Below are positions 8,402 through 15,565 of a stretch of DNA of 34,973 bases, one piece after another. The notes under the pieces were generated by a model, which ran no database searches, had not been told where the DNA came from, and worked only from the letters and a program-made list of their open reading frames with translations. How positions within the stretch are numbered: the stretch's first letter is position 1; every line of letters begins with the position of its first letter. Origin of the DNA: Lachnospiraceae bacterium (lineage in GTDB: Bacteria; Bacillota; Clostridia; Lachnospirales; Lachnospiraceae); assembly GCA_017936885.1 (NCBI GenBank), contig JAGBEO010000019.1, positions 1 to 34,973 on the forward strand, in the 5' to 3' direction. The position numbers were made by a program, and so were the translations under genes.

Positions 8402-9724
8402 ATGATAGAGCAGATTAACACTTACAGGGAAGCAGAAGAATATATCAATACCATTCCGAAGTTCACCAGTAAGAACAGTATGGAACATACGAAAAGGTTT
8501 TTGGAGCATTTGGGAAACCCGGCGCAGAACAGTAAAATGATTCACATAGCAGGCACAAACGGAAAAGGTTCCGTTTGTGCTTATTTGTGTTCCGTGTTTA
8601 AAGAAGCGGGCATATCCGCAGGGATGTTTATCTCCCCGCATCTGGTCACGATGCGGGAACGGTTTGTGATTGAGGGGAAAATCATATCGGAGGAAGCATT
8701 CCTAGAGGCTTTCAGGATAGTAGCTGCCTATTTGCAGAAGCTGCCGGAGGACTTGCAGAGGATTTCCTATCATCCCACGTTTTTTGAATTCCTGTTCTTT
8801 ATGGCAATGGTGATTTTTAAAAGAAGCGGTGTAGAGTACGTGGTGATGGAGACGGGACTTGGCGGCAGACTCGATGCTACCAACTCGGCAGAGAATAAAG
8901 TGATGTGTATTCTGACCGCTATCGGCTATGACCATATGGAATACCTGGGAGATACCCTGACTGAGATTACCTTTGAAAAAGCGGGAATCCTGCGTTCCGG
9001 CATTCCGGTTGTATATCCGGTGAAGCAGGCAGAGGTGGCAGATAAGATCAGGGAATGTGCCGGGCAGACCGGTGCTGAAATTTTTCCGGTGGAAAAGCAG
9101 GCGATAAAAGAAATTAAGATTCATCACAAAACAATTGATTTTTCTCTTCATTTACACTATTATGATTATATTAGTTTTACTGTGTCTACTTCCGCAGTCT
9201 ATCAGATTGAGAATGCTTCTTTGGCGATCAGGGCCTTGGAGCTTTTGGCGGATGAGCGGATTACCGTTCCCGTGATGCAGGCGGGAGTCCGTAAGGCATT
9301 TTGGGAAGGCAGAATGGAAGAAATTCTGCCGTCGGTCTATTTGGACGGCGCCCATAATATTGATGGCATTTTGGCTTTTATAGAAACAGTAAAATCTCAT
9401 CCCTGTCAGGGAAGGCGGAAGTTACTTTATTCCGTGGTGAAGGATAAACAATATCAGGCAGTAATAGAGGCACTGGCATCATCAGGATTATTTGATGTGA
9501 TTGGTGTGGTAGCACTTACGGATGCACGTGCATTACCGCTTGCAGCACTGGAAGAAAATTTCAGACAATATACCGGATTTGAATGCAGGATGTATGAAGC
9601 GCTGGATACGGCAATGAAAGAGCTGGTATTTGGCAAGGGTGACGAGGATAAAGTGTATATTGTCGGTTCATTATATTTGGTAGGCGAAGTAAAAGCCCTT
9701 TTAAGGAGGCCTCGGCATGATTAA
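8402..9724 (+). CDS. folC: Folylpolyglutamate synthase / dihydrofolate synthase
   Basis: A Mur-ligase-like ATP-dependent enzyme of 440 aa that adds glutamate to dihydropteroate and/or to folates. The P-loop GTNGKGS is at 51-57, followed by the family segment ETGLGGRLDATN and by DGAHNIDG in the C-terminal domain. Length is typical. The ATG at 8402 lies after a GGAG-containing stretch. Its last codons overlap the start of the next small gene. The valS to folC neighbourhood is common in Firmicutes. Whether it performs both reactions or only polyglutamylation cannot be read from sequence. Confidence 0.95.
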   Translation: MIEQINTYREAEEYINTIPKFTSKNSMEHTKRFLEHLGNPAQNSKMIHIAGTNGKGSVCAYLCSVFKEAGISAGMFISPHLVTMRERFVIEGKIISEEAFLEAFRIVAAYLQKLPEDLQRISYHPTFFEFLFFMAMVIFKRSGVEYVVMETGLGGRLDATNSAENKVMCILTAIGYDHMEYLGDTLTEITFEKAGILRSGIPVVYPVKQAEVADKIRECAGQTGAEIFPVEKQAIKEIKIHHKTIDFSLHLHYYDYISFTVSTSAVYQIENASLAIRALELLADERITVPVMQAGVRKAFWEGRMEEILPSVYLDGAHNIDGILAFIETVKSHPCQGRRKLLYSVVKDKQYQAVIEALASSGLFDVIGVVALTDARALPLAALEENFRQYTGFECRMYEALDTAMKELVFGKGDEDKVYIVGSLYLVGEVKALLRRPRHD

Positions 9725-9866
9725 TTTTGAAGAAGAATTAAAGAAGTTTCACCCAAGTTTAGAAGTTGAAGATGCGGAAGAAGCGATTTATAATCAGGAT
9801 CTGACGGATATGGCAGACCTGATGGTTAAGATTGTTAAGGATGCAAAGAAAGTTGAAGAAGAATAG
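9717..9866 (+). CDS. Small acidic protein of unknown function (49 aa)
   Basis: ATG at 9717, TAG at 9864-9866, 49 aa. It has an excellent AAGGAGG site at 9702-9708 and overlaps the end of folC by 8 nt, so translation is probably coupled. The sequence is charged, Glu/Lys-rich and predicted helical, ending in KKVEEE. I recognise no family. The strong ribosome-binding site and tight placement between folC and the TPR gene support a real gene. Confidence 0.75.
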   Translation: MINFEEELKKFHPSLEVEDAEEAIYNQDLTDMADLMVKIVKDAKKVEEE

Positions 9867-9879
9867 GGGATTGGCATAG

Positions 9880-11298
9880 ATGATTTGTTATCAGTGTGGA
9901 TGTAATCTGTCCGAACATGATTTCTGCACGAACTGTGGTGCCGATGTAGCCCTTTATAAAAAGATCATATATATATCCAACCGGTTCTATAATGAAGGTT
10001 TGGAGAGGGCAAATGTCAGAGATCTGACAGGTGCGGTCACAAGTTTAAGGCAAAGTCTGAAGTTTAATAAAAATAACGTGGAAGCACGGAATCTGCTCGG
10101 TCTGGTATATTTTGAGACCGGTGAAGTGGTAGCGGCGCTCAGTGAATGGGTTATCAGTAAGAATCTGCGTCCGAAGAAGAATATTGCAGATGATTATATT
10201 GATATGATTCAGACGAACCAGAATCGTCTGGATATCATTAATCAGACGATTAAGAAATACAATCAGGCACTTACTTATTGTAATCAGGATAGTCTGGATC
10301 TGGCGGTGATCCAGCTTAAGAAAGTTTTATCGTTAAATCCGAAATTTATCAGGGCACATCAGCTTTTGGCACTTTTGTTTATCAATAATGAAGAGTGGGA
10401 GAAAGCCAAGAGAGAACTGAGCAAGTGTCTGGAAATAGATACGAATAATATAGTGACACTCAGGTATCTGAAAGAAGTAGATGAGATGCTCATACCTGAG
10501 GAAGGTGTGAAGAATTCTACGAAGAAGCAGAAGAAAACAGAGGAGATCATCAAGTATCAGAGCGGTAACGAGACGATCATCCAGTCTGTCAATGTGAAGG
10601 AAGGCAAGGGAGTTACTTCGCTGCTGAATCTCGGCATCGGTCTTGTAATCGGCATTGCCATTGCTTTTTTCCTGATTCTGCCTGCCAGAATTCAGAATGC
10701 CAGAGCAAATATTGATGAAGAACTGCGCAAGGTAAGCGAACAGTCGGATGCTAAGACAGCGACAATCGATGAAATGCAGCAGCAGTTGGATGAACTGACG
10801 GCGGCAAACAGCAATTTGGAGCAGGATTTATCAGCTTATATGGGAACGGACGGAACCTTACGTTCCGTAGACAGTTTGATGAAAGCGGCGGGAGCCTATT
10901 TAACCAATCCGGAAGAGGTAACTGTGGTGGCAGATTATCTGGAGGAGATTCAGACGGAAGAATCGGATGAAGAAAGCAGTACTTCCGAAGCTTTTGATAA
11001 TCTCTATCATACCCTGCTGGCACTGGTGGGGCCGAGCATTGCCGAGTCTTACTATAATGACGGCTATGAGGCATACAGGCAGGAGAACTACGAAGATGCG
11101 ATCCCTAACTTAGAGAAAGCATTTAAGTATGATGCTACCAACGGGGAAGCCTTATATAATCTTGCCAATGCCTATTACAGGATTGGTGACGAGGACAAGG
11201 CGAGAACTACTTATCTGCAGATCATTGAGTTGTTCCCGGGAACCGAGAAAGCCAGCAAGTCAGAGGCATTCTTAGAAGAGATGGGCAATGCGGAATAG
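9880..11298 (+). CDS. Zinc-ribbon, single-TM, tetratricopeptide repeat protein
   Basis: A 472-aa protein. The N-terminus has a zinc ribbon with cysteines at 3, 6, 16 and 19 (CxxC-x9-CxxC). TPR-like helices fill about 25-210. One transmembrane helix lies near 248-271, followed by a coiled-coil-like Gln/Glu-rich stretch. A second TPR group is at the C-terminus (about 385-465). It is likely a membrane-anchored scaffold with repeat domains on both sides; orientation is not certain. No enzymatic motif is visible. It follows folC and the 49-aa gene after a short gap, and ends at a terminator before the spoIIA operon, so it belongs to the upstream transcript. Confidence 0.8.
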   Translation: MICYQCGCNLSEHDFCTNCGADVALYKKIIYISNRFYNEGLERANVRDLTGAVTSLRQSLKFNKNNVEARNLLGLVYFETGEVVAALSEWVISKNLRPKKNIADDYIDMIQTNQNRLDIINQTIKKYNQALTYCNQDSLDLAVIQLKKVLSLNPKFIRAHQLLALLFINNEEWEKAKRELSKCLEIDTNNIVTLRYLKEVDEMLIPEEGVKNSTKKQKKTEEIIKYQSGNETIIQSVNVKEGKGVTSLLNLGIGLVIGIAIAFFLILPARIQNARANIDEELRKVSEQSDAKTATIDEMQQQLDELTAANSNLEQDLSAYMGTDGTLRSVDSLMKAAGAYLTNPEEVTVVADYLEEIQTEESDEESSTSEAFDNLYHTLLALVGPSIAESYYNDGYEAYRQENYEDAIPNLEKAFKYDATNGEALYNLANAYYRIGDEDKARTTYLQIIELFPGTEKASKSEAFLEEMGNAE

Positions 11299-11325
11299 AA
11301 TCGGATAAAGAATATTTAAAACACG

Positions 11326-11359
11326 AAAGAGGACGTAGTAATTTACGCCCTCTTTTTTT
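11326..11359 (+). terminator. Intrinsic terminator before spoIIA
   Basis: A stem beginning at GAGGACGTA (329-337 of the 11 kb block) pairs with TACGCCCTC with one mismatch and is followed by seven T (11353-11359). It separates the folC/TPR transcript from the spoIIA operon. Confidence 0.85.
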
Positions 11360-11401
11360 GCGCATATAAGCAGAGTCAGAAGACCGATTAAAACGGAAAG
11401 G

Positions 11402-11413
11402 AGTTTACATAAC
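11402..11413 (-). repeat. Inverse copy of the GTTATGTAAACT word at the spoIIAA start
   Basis: AGTTTACATAAC lies between the Shine-Dalgarno site and the ATG of spoIIAA. Its reverse complement GTTATGTAAACT matches the word repeated in the cobalamin genes. Confidence 0.6.
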
Positions 11414-11722
11414 ATGGATGAAGAGTTTAAAGTGATTGACAATTATCTAATGATAAGACTGCCGAATGAGATTGACCATCATAAATCGGTGGACATCAGT
11501 GCAAAAGCGGACCGGTATATCGTTTCAAAGAAAGTGGGAAATGTTGTTTTTGATTTTGAGCGGACAACCTTTATGGACAGTTCGGGAATCGGCATTATCC
11601 TGGGAAGGTACAAGAAGATATCCTGTTTCGGCGGCAGAGTGTATGCGGTTAATGTAGACAGCAGAATACGTCGGATACTGCTGTTGTCCGGATTGGAAAA
11701 TATTGTGGAGATTATGGAATAG
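11414..11722 (+). CDS. spoIIAA: Anti-sigma F factor antagonist SpoIIAA
   Basis: A STAS-domain protein of 102 aa. Unphosphorylated SpoIIAA binds the anti-sigma factor SpoIIAB and frees sigma F in the forespore. The phosphorylation region reads [15 protein letters not shown], and Ser57 aligns with the serine phosphorylated by SpoIIAB in Bacillus. An AAGGAG site lies about 10 nt before the ATG. It is the first gene of the conserved spoIIAA-spoIIAB-sigF operon. I could not identify a clear sigma-H promoter in the short gap after the terminator at 11326-11359. Confidence 0.95.
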   Translation: MDEEFKVIDNYLMIRLPNEIDHHKSVDISAKADRYIVSKKVGNVVFDFERTTFMDSSGIGIILGRYKKISCFGGRVYAVNVDSRIRRILLLSGLENIVEIME

Positions 11723-11754
11723 TGCAGGAGAAGGAGAGGTTAAAGGAGGAGAAC

Positions 11755-12243
11755 ATGATTGAGATTATAGAAAAGAAGGATATCGGAACGATCACCAATG
11801 AAATGCGGCTGGAGTTTGCGGCAGTGTCGGACAATGAGGCTTTTGCAAGAATGGCGGTGGCGGCTTTTATTACGCCCCTCAATCCTACCTTGGAGGAATT
11901 GTCCGATGTGAAGACAGCAGTATCTGAGGCAGTGACTAATGCCATTATTCACGGTTATGAGAATCGGGGCAGCAGAGAGAACAAGGTTTGCATGTACTGC
12001 GTGATCAGAAAAGATGTGCTGGAGGTGGTTATCAGCGATCAGGGATGCGGGATTGAGAACGTGAAGCGGGCGATGGAACCGCTTTATACCACCAGACCGG
12101 AGTTAGAAAGATCCGGCATGGGCTTTGCTTTTATGGAAGCCTTTATGGATGAGCTGCAAGTGCACTCCGAGGTGGGAGAAGGAACTGTTGTCAGGATGTA
12201 TAAGAAGATAGGACTTGGTTCCTGGATAGATAGAGAGGAATAG
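11755..12243 (+). CDS. spoIIAB: Anti-sigma F factor / serine kinase SpoIIAB
   Basis: A GHKL-fold kinase of 162 aa that holds sigma F inactive and phosphorylates SpoIIAA. Visible motifs are the N box [14 protein letters not shown], the G1-like [10 protein letters not shown], and the ATP-lid region [10 protein letters not shown]. The start is set at ATG 11755 because of the AAAGGAGG just upstream; an upstream in-frame GTG at 11722 overlaps the spoIIAA stop and is less likely. It is followed after 3 nt by sigF. Confidence 0.95.
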   Translation: MIEIIEKKDIGTITNEMRLEFAAVSDNEAFARMAVAAFITPLNPTLEELSDVKTAVSEAVTNAIIHGYENRGSRENKVCMYCVIRKDVLEVVISDQGCGIENVKRAMEPLYTTRPELERSGMGFAFMEAFMDELQVHSEVGEGTVVRMYKKIGLGSWIDREE

Positions 12244-12246
12244 CCG

Positions 12247-13032
12247 ATGGAGGAAACTGCCGTATTAATTGAACGATCACAGGCAGGAGATAAAGAGGCA
12301 AGAGAGAAACTGATAGAGGAAAACCTGGGGCTGGTACGGCATATCGTGAAGCGTTTTGTAGGACGGGGATATGATATGGAGGATTTATTTCAGATAGGCT
12401 GTATCGGATTGATGAAGGCAATCGATAAATTTGATTTGCGTTTTGAAGTCCGCTTCTCCACCTATGCAGTTCCCATGATCCAGGGGGAAATTAAAAGATT
12501 CCTTCGGGATGACGGTATGGTGAAGGTGAGCAGAACACTGAAGGAGAACGGATGGAAAGTAAAGCAGGCGGCAGAGCGGCTTTCCCAGGAGTATGGACGG
12601 GATGCCACCTTGAAGGAATTGTCGGAGGAAACTTCGCTTAGTATAGAAGATATTGTGATGGCATTGGATGCCAATGTAGAAGTAGAGTCTATTTATAAGT
12701 CGGTCTATCAGTCCGACGGAAATGAGATCTATCTGGTAGATCAGGTGGTAGGCGGCAATGGCGGTGTGGGTTGTTCCGCTGCCGGACAGACAGGGTTAAA
12801 CGGAAACGGTGTCTGTGAAGACGTAGAAAAGGAAAAAATACTAAACCATATGCTGTTAGATCAACTGCTTGGACAGTTGGGAGAGACAGAGAGGACATTG
12901 ATTCAAATGCGGTATTTTCAGGACAAGACTCAGGTAGAAGTGGCGAAATGTCTGGGAATCAGTCAGGTTCAGGTCAGCCGTATGGAGAAGAGGATTTTGA
13001 TGCAGCTTCGCAAAGAAGTGTGTGCCTGTTAA
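12247..13032 (+). CDS. sigF: RNA polymerase sporulation sigma factor F
   Basis: The forespore-specific sigma-70-family factor (SpoIIAC), 261 aa. Region 2 is clear (EENLGLVRHIVKRF, then DLFQIGCIGLMKAIDKFD). Region 3 follows, and region 4 with a helix-turn-helix lies near the C-terminus (TQVEVAKCLGISQVQVSRME). A Gly/Ala/Asn-rich linker near 174-195 (GGNGGVGCSAAGQTGLNGNG) between regions 3 and 4 looks like an expanded flexible loop. Only 3 nt separate it from spoIIAB. The 3' end runs into a short three-copy repeat. Confidence 0.96.
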   Translation: MEETAVLIERSQAGDKEAREKLIEENLGLVRHIVKRFVGRGYDMEDLFQIGCIGLMKAIDKFDLRFEVRFSTYAVPMIQGEIKRFLRDDGMVKVSRTLKENGWKVKQAAERLSQEYGRDATLKELSEETSLSIEDIVMALDANVEVESIYKSVYQSDGNEIYLVDQVVGGNGGVGCSAAGQTGLNGNGVCEDVEKEKILNHMLLDQLLGQLGETERTLIQMRYFQDKTQVEVAKCLGISQVQVSRMEKRILMQLRKEVCAC

Positions 13033-13070
13033 AAATAGTGTCTGTTAAGAATCGCCTGTTAAGAATAGTA
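13024..13070 (+). repeat. Three imperfect tandem units at the sigF stop
   Basis: GCCTGTTAAAAATAGTG (13024-13040), TCTGTTAAGAATC (13041-13053) and GCCTGTTAAGAATAGTA (13054-13070) are imperfect copies. The first contains the sigF stop codon. This looks like slippage or local duplication. Confidence 0.6.
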
Positions 13071-13080
13071 ACGGGAATTG

Positions 13081-13109
13081 TTGCAATGTGATACTTTTTC
13101 ATGTAAAAT
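13081..13109 (+). promoter_or_regulatory. Possible promoter for the small genes after sigF
   Basis: TTGCAA (13081-13086) and TAAAAT (13104-13109) are spaced by 17 nt, about 110 nt before the 37-aa gene. The match to the sigma-A consensus is moderate; a sporulation sigma factor may instead be used. Confidence 0.3.
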
Positions 13110-13221
13110 AAAAAGCAGTTTGGAAGACAGTATTGGTTATGTTTTAACGCAAGAAATTATAGCGCGGGAAAATAACACGAAAAGTATAAGGATAATGTAA
13201 TTGCAGCAGGGAGGTATTTTT

Positions 13222-13335
13222 ATGGGATTTTTATTATTGGCAGGCGGATTGCTGGTTGTTATTATTGCGGTTATCGTAGCGGTGGTTTCTTCGGTATCGG
13301 CTGCTGTTGCCGCTGATCAGGATATAGACAGTTAA
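13222..13335 (+). CDS. Small hydrophobic membrane peptide (37 aa)
   Basis: ATG at 13222, TAA at 13333-13335, with GGGAGG about 8 nt upstream. The 37-aa product starts MGFLLLAGGLLVV, runs as one hydrophobic helix to about residue 31 and ends with an acidic tail (DQDIDS). I know no family for it. Its position between sigF and spoVAA suggests, but does not prove, a sporulation role. Confidence 0.65.
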   Translation: MGFLLLAGGLLVVIIAVIVAVVSSVSAAVAADQDIDS

Positions 13336-13359
13336 TGGTGTGCCAGGAGGAACGATAGG

Positions 13360-13533
13360 ATGAATACATTTCAATATCAGGTGGTAAGTATCGATGGGGA
13401 TTACGCGAACTTAAAGCGCATCGATATCGAAAGTGACGAAATCAAGCTGGTGGCGAGAGCTTTACTGCCGCCTGAAATTATGGAAGGAACGAAACTTTTA
13501 TATGAAATGATGCAGTATGAGATCATGGAATAG
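13360..13533 (+). CDS. Small protein (57 aa), possibly DUF3006-like
   Basis: ATG at 13360 with AGGAGG 7-8 nt upstream and TAG at 13531-13533. The 57-aa sequence has a short beta-rich start (FQYQVVSIDGDYANLKRI), then LLPPEIMEGTKLLYE. This resembles small proteins of the DUF3006 type, but the match is from memory and tentative. It ends just before a strong terminator, so it closes the transcript with the 37-aa gene and perhaps sigF. Confidence 0.65.
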   Translation: MNTFQYQVVSIDGDYANLKRIDIESDEIKLVARALLPPEIMEGTKLLYEMMQYEIME

Positions 13534-13550
13534 AATGTATTGTCAGAGGA

Positions 13551-13583
13551 AAGAATGGAGTGAAATGCTTCATTCTTTTTTTT
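13551..13583 (+). terminator. Intrinsic terminator after the sigF region
   Basis: AGAATGGAG (13552-13560) pairs with CTTCATTCT (13568-13576), with one G-T wobble, and is followed by eight T in total. It separates the sigF-side transcript from the spoVA genes. Confidence 0.85.
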
Positions 13584-13603
13584 GTGTGTCATAGGAAGGT
13601 GCT

Positions 13604-13634
13604 CGAGCAGTGATAAGAAGAAAGTCATGCTGCC
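13604..13634 (+). repeat. Degenerate 31-nt intergenic repeat, copy 1
   Basis: Starts CGAGCAGT, then an AAGAAGAAAGT core, then GC-GCC. It is similar to 18807-18837. Both copies lie about 20 nt after a terminator and before a promoter. Confidence 0.45.
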
Positions 13635-13655
13635 GGGGCTGACTTTTATGTGTAA

Positions 13656-13685
13656 AGAATAGAAAATCCGGTTTTAGTTATACTA
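13656..13685 (+). promoter_or_regulatory. Sigma-G-like promoter of spoVA
   Basis: AGAATA (13656-13661) and TATACTA (13679-13685), spaced by 17 nt, each differ by one base from the sigma-G pattern TGAATA / CATACTA. The spoVA operon is sigma-G controlled in Bacillus subtilis, which supports the reading. A sigma-A start using TATACT is the alternative. Confidence 0.5.
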
Positions 13686-13719
13686 AGAGCAGAATAGCAA
13701 AAGGAGAAAATATAAAGTT

Positions 13720-14352
13720 ATGTCAACTAATATAACCGTTTATCTCAAGGCGGAGCAGAATGTAGAATTGCAGACAGCGGACGTGTATGTCAAGGATATC
13801 GGAAAACTGACTTGCAGTGACGAGCATGTTCTGGCGAAGGCCAAGGCGATTAAGCTGCATCATTTTAAGGATGGAGAAAGAAAGAGAGAGGTTATCAGCA
13901 TCTTAAAGGTAATCGAGGAGATTGAAAAGGCATGTCCGAATACCAGTGTGGAAAATATCGGTGAGACTGATGTGCTGGTGGAATACATTGATGTGAATAA
14001 ACATAAGGGTTTTGTTCAGTGGGTCAAGCTTCTCTTTGTGGCATTGGTCAGTTTCTTCGGAACATCCTTTACTATCATGGCTTTTCATAATGATATCGGT
14101 ATTAATGATGTGTTTACCAAGATATACGAGATGGTGATGGGACAGCCGGGGGACGGTTACGGCATTTTGGAACTTGCATATTCTGTCGGATTGGCGGTGG
14201 GGATCATAGTATTCTTTAATCATATCGGCGGCAGAAGAATTACCAAAGATCCTACGCCTATCGAGGTGGAAATGAGAGTGTATGAAAGGGATGTAAATAC
14301 GGCATTGATAGAAACCGCGGAAAGGGAAGGAAAGGTCAAAGATGTTCTTTAA
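13720..14352 (+). CDS. spoVAA: Stage V sporulation protein AA
   Basis: A 210-aa membrane protein of the SpoVA system, which moves dipicolinic acid into the forespore and out at germination. The N-terminal soluble domain (about 1-105) precedes two membrane segments (about 107-127 and 160-180). The segments MAFHNDIGINDV, YSVGLAVGIIVFFNHI and PTPIEVEMRVYE match the Bacillus SpoVAA pattern well. AAAGGAG lies upstream at a rather long distance (about 13 nt). It overlaps spoVAB by 11 nt, indicating translational coupling. A sigma-G-like promoter lies in front. Confidence 0.93.
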   Translation: MSTNITVYLKAEQNVELQTADVYVKDIGKLTCSDEHVLAKAKAIKLHHFKDGERKREVISILKVIEEIEKACPNTSVENIGETDVLVEYIDVNKHKGFVQWVKLLFVALVSFFGTSFTIMAFHNDIGINDVFTKIYEMVMGQPGDGYGILELAYSVGLAVGIIVFFNHIGGRRITKDPTPIEVEMRVYERDVNTALIETAEREGKVKDVL

Positions 14353-14839
14353 ACAGATATTGCTGGCAGTGATCGGTGCCAGTGCAGGATTGATTGTTTC
14401 GGCAGGGGTTTTTACTGTATTGATTTCAGTAGGGTTAATTCCGAGATTTGCGGGCAAAATGCATGTGGCACGCAAGATTTTTGCCTTGGAGGAAATGGTG
14501 GTATTCGGCACGTTGGCGGGCGGCTTTTGCAGTATTTTCAGTGACTGGGGTATGATAGGAGAGTATGTCAGAAAGCATCAGGTGTTTGGTGCGGAAGCTA
14601 CGGATGGTGTATGGGATCTGTCAGCTATGATATTTTTGATCATATTCGGGCTGTTTGCAGGCATTTTTGTGGGATGTCTGGCATTGGCGATTGCGGAGAT
14701 GCTTGATACGATCCCGATTTTTTCAAGGAGAATAGGATTCCGGCACGGACTGGGAATTGCCATTTTAGCCGTTGCCTTGGGTAAATTAGTGGGAAGCCTG
14801 ATTTATTTCACACAACAGGTGTATCTGTATGGCGGGTAA
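14342..14839 (+). CDS. spoVAB: Stage V sporulation protein AB
   Basis: A polytopic membrane protein of 165 aa with four to five hydrophobic helices. The start FFKQILLAVIGASAGLIVSA and the LISVGLIPRFAGK segment fit SpoVAB. It works with the other SpoVA proteins in the inner forespore membrane. The ATG at 14342 lies inside the end of spoVAA. Confidence 0.9.
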   Translation: MFFKQILLAVIGASAGLIVSAGVFTVLISVGLIPRFAGKMHVARKIFALEEMVVFGTLAGGFCSIFSDWGMIGEYVRKHQVFGAEATDGVWDLSAMIFLIIFGLFAGIFVGCLALAIAEMLDTIPIFSRRIGFRHGLGIAILAVALGKLVGSLIYFTQQVYLYGG

Positions 14840-14890
14840 GCATGATAAAGGTAATAGGAATTAAGAAGATTAGAAAAAGGAGATAGAGAC

Positions 14891-15376
14891 ATGGCACAAA
14901 ATCAAAAACCTAAAACAATGCAGGAAAAAAAGGAACAGGAATATCAGCAGCATGTGGAGCAGGTGACGCCCAAATACAGCCTTCCATGGCGGATGTGTAA
15001 GGCGTTTATCACAGGCGGTATTATCTGCCTGATCGGGCAGTTTATTTTAAATTATGCAACCAATACGGCAGGGCTTGATAAGGATACGGCAGGATCATGG
15101 TGTTCTATGCTGCTTGTACTGGCAAGCGTAGTACTGACAGGGTTTAATCTGTATCCCAGACTGGTGGAATGGGGCGGTGCGGGCGCTCTCGTACCGATCA
15201 CGGGTTTTGCCAATTCTATTGCATCTGCCGCGGTCGAATACCAGAAGGAAGGTCAGGTATTCGGTATCGGATGTAAGATTTTTACCATTGCGGGTCCGGT
15301 GATTTTATATGGTATTTTCACCAGTTGGGTATTGGGGGTTATTTGCTGGCTGATGCAGCTTGTGGGGATAGGATGA
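14891..15376 (+). CDS. spoVAC: Stage V sporulation protein AC
   Basis: A 161-aa membrane protein; in Bacillus SpoVAC behaves as a mechanosensitive channel for dipicolinic acid. A charged Gln/Lys-rich start is followed by the family motif FITGGIICLIGQ, by LTGFNLYPRLVEWGGAGALVPITGFANSI (only partly quoted elsewhere) and by SAAVEYQKEGQVFGIG. AAAAAGGAGA lies before the ATG. spoVAD and spoVAE normally follow but are absent here; the next gene is an unrelated binding protein. Confidence 0.93.
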   Translation: MAQNQKPKTMQEKKEQEYQQHVEQVTPKYSLPWRMCKAFITGGIICLIGQFILNYATNTAGLDKDTAGSWCSMLLVLASVVLTGFNLYPRLVEWGGAGALVPITGFANSIASAAVEYQKEGQVFGIGCKIFTIAGPVILYGIFTSWVLGVICWLMQLVGIG

Positions 15377-15450
15377 CAGGGAAAAGGTGGATAAAATTAT
15401 AATCCGTAGTTATTTTTGCACAAAAAATAAATAAAAAATACGATAAACAC

Positions 15451-15479
15451 TGGAAAACTGCATAAAATAGATGTATACT
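15451..15479 (+). promoter_or_regulatory. Possible promoter of the binding-protein gene
   Basis: TATACT at 15474-15479 with TGGAAA at 15451-15456, a 17-nt spacer, about 87 nt before the ATG. The -35 match is weak. No convincing sigma-D motility promoter was found. Confidence 0.35.
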
Positions 15480-15565
15480 AAGGATAAAAGTTTAGCAAAA
15501 GAATATTTTTCTCACATAAGAGTTTAAAGAGAACAATAGATTTGGGGAATAGAAGGGAGACAGGT

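Noticed and set aside
15377-15541. Sigma-D motility promoter before the binding protein and chemoreceptor
   Set aside because: ATACGATAA resembles part of the -10, but no TAAA lies at the right distance.
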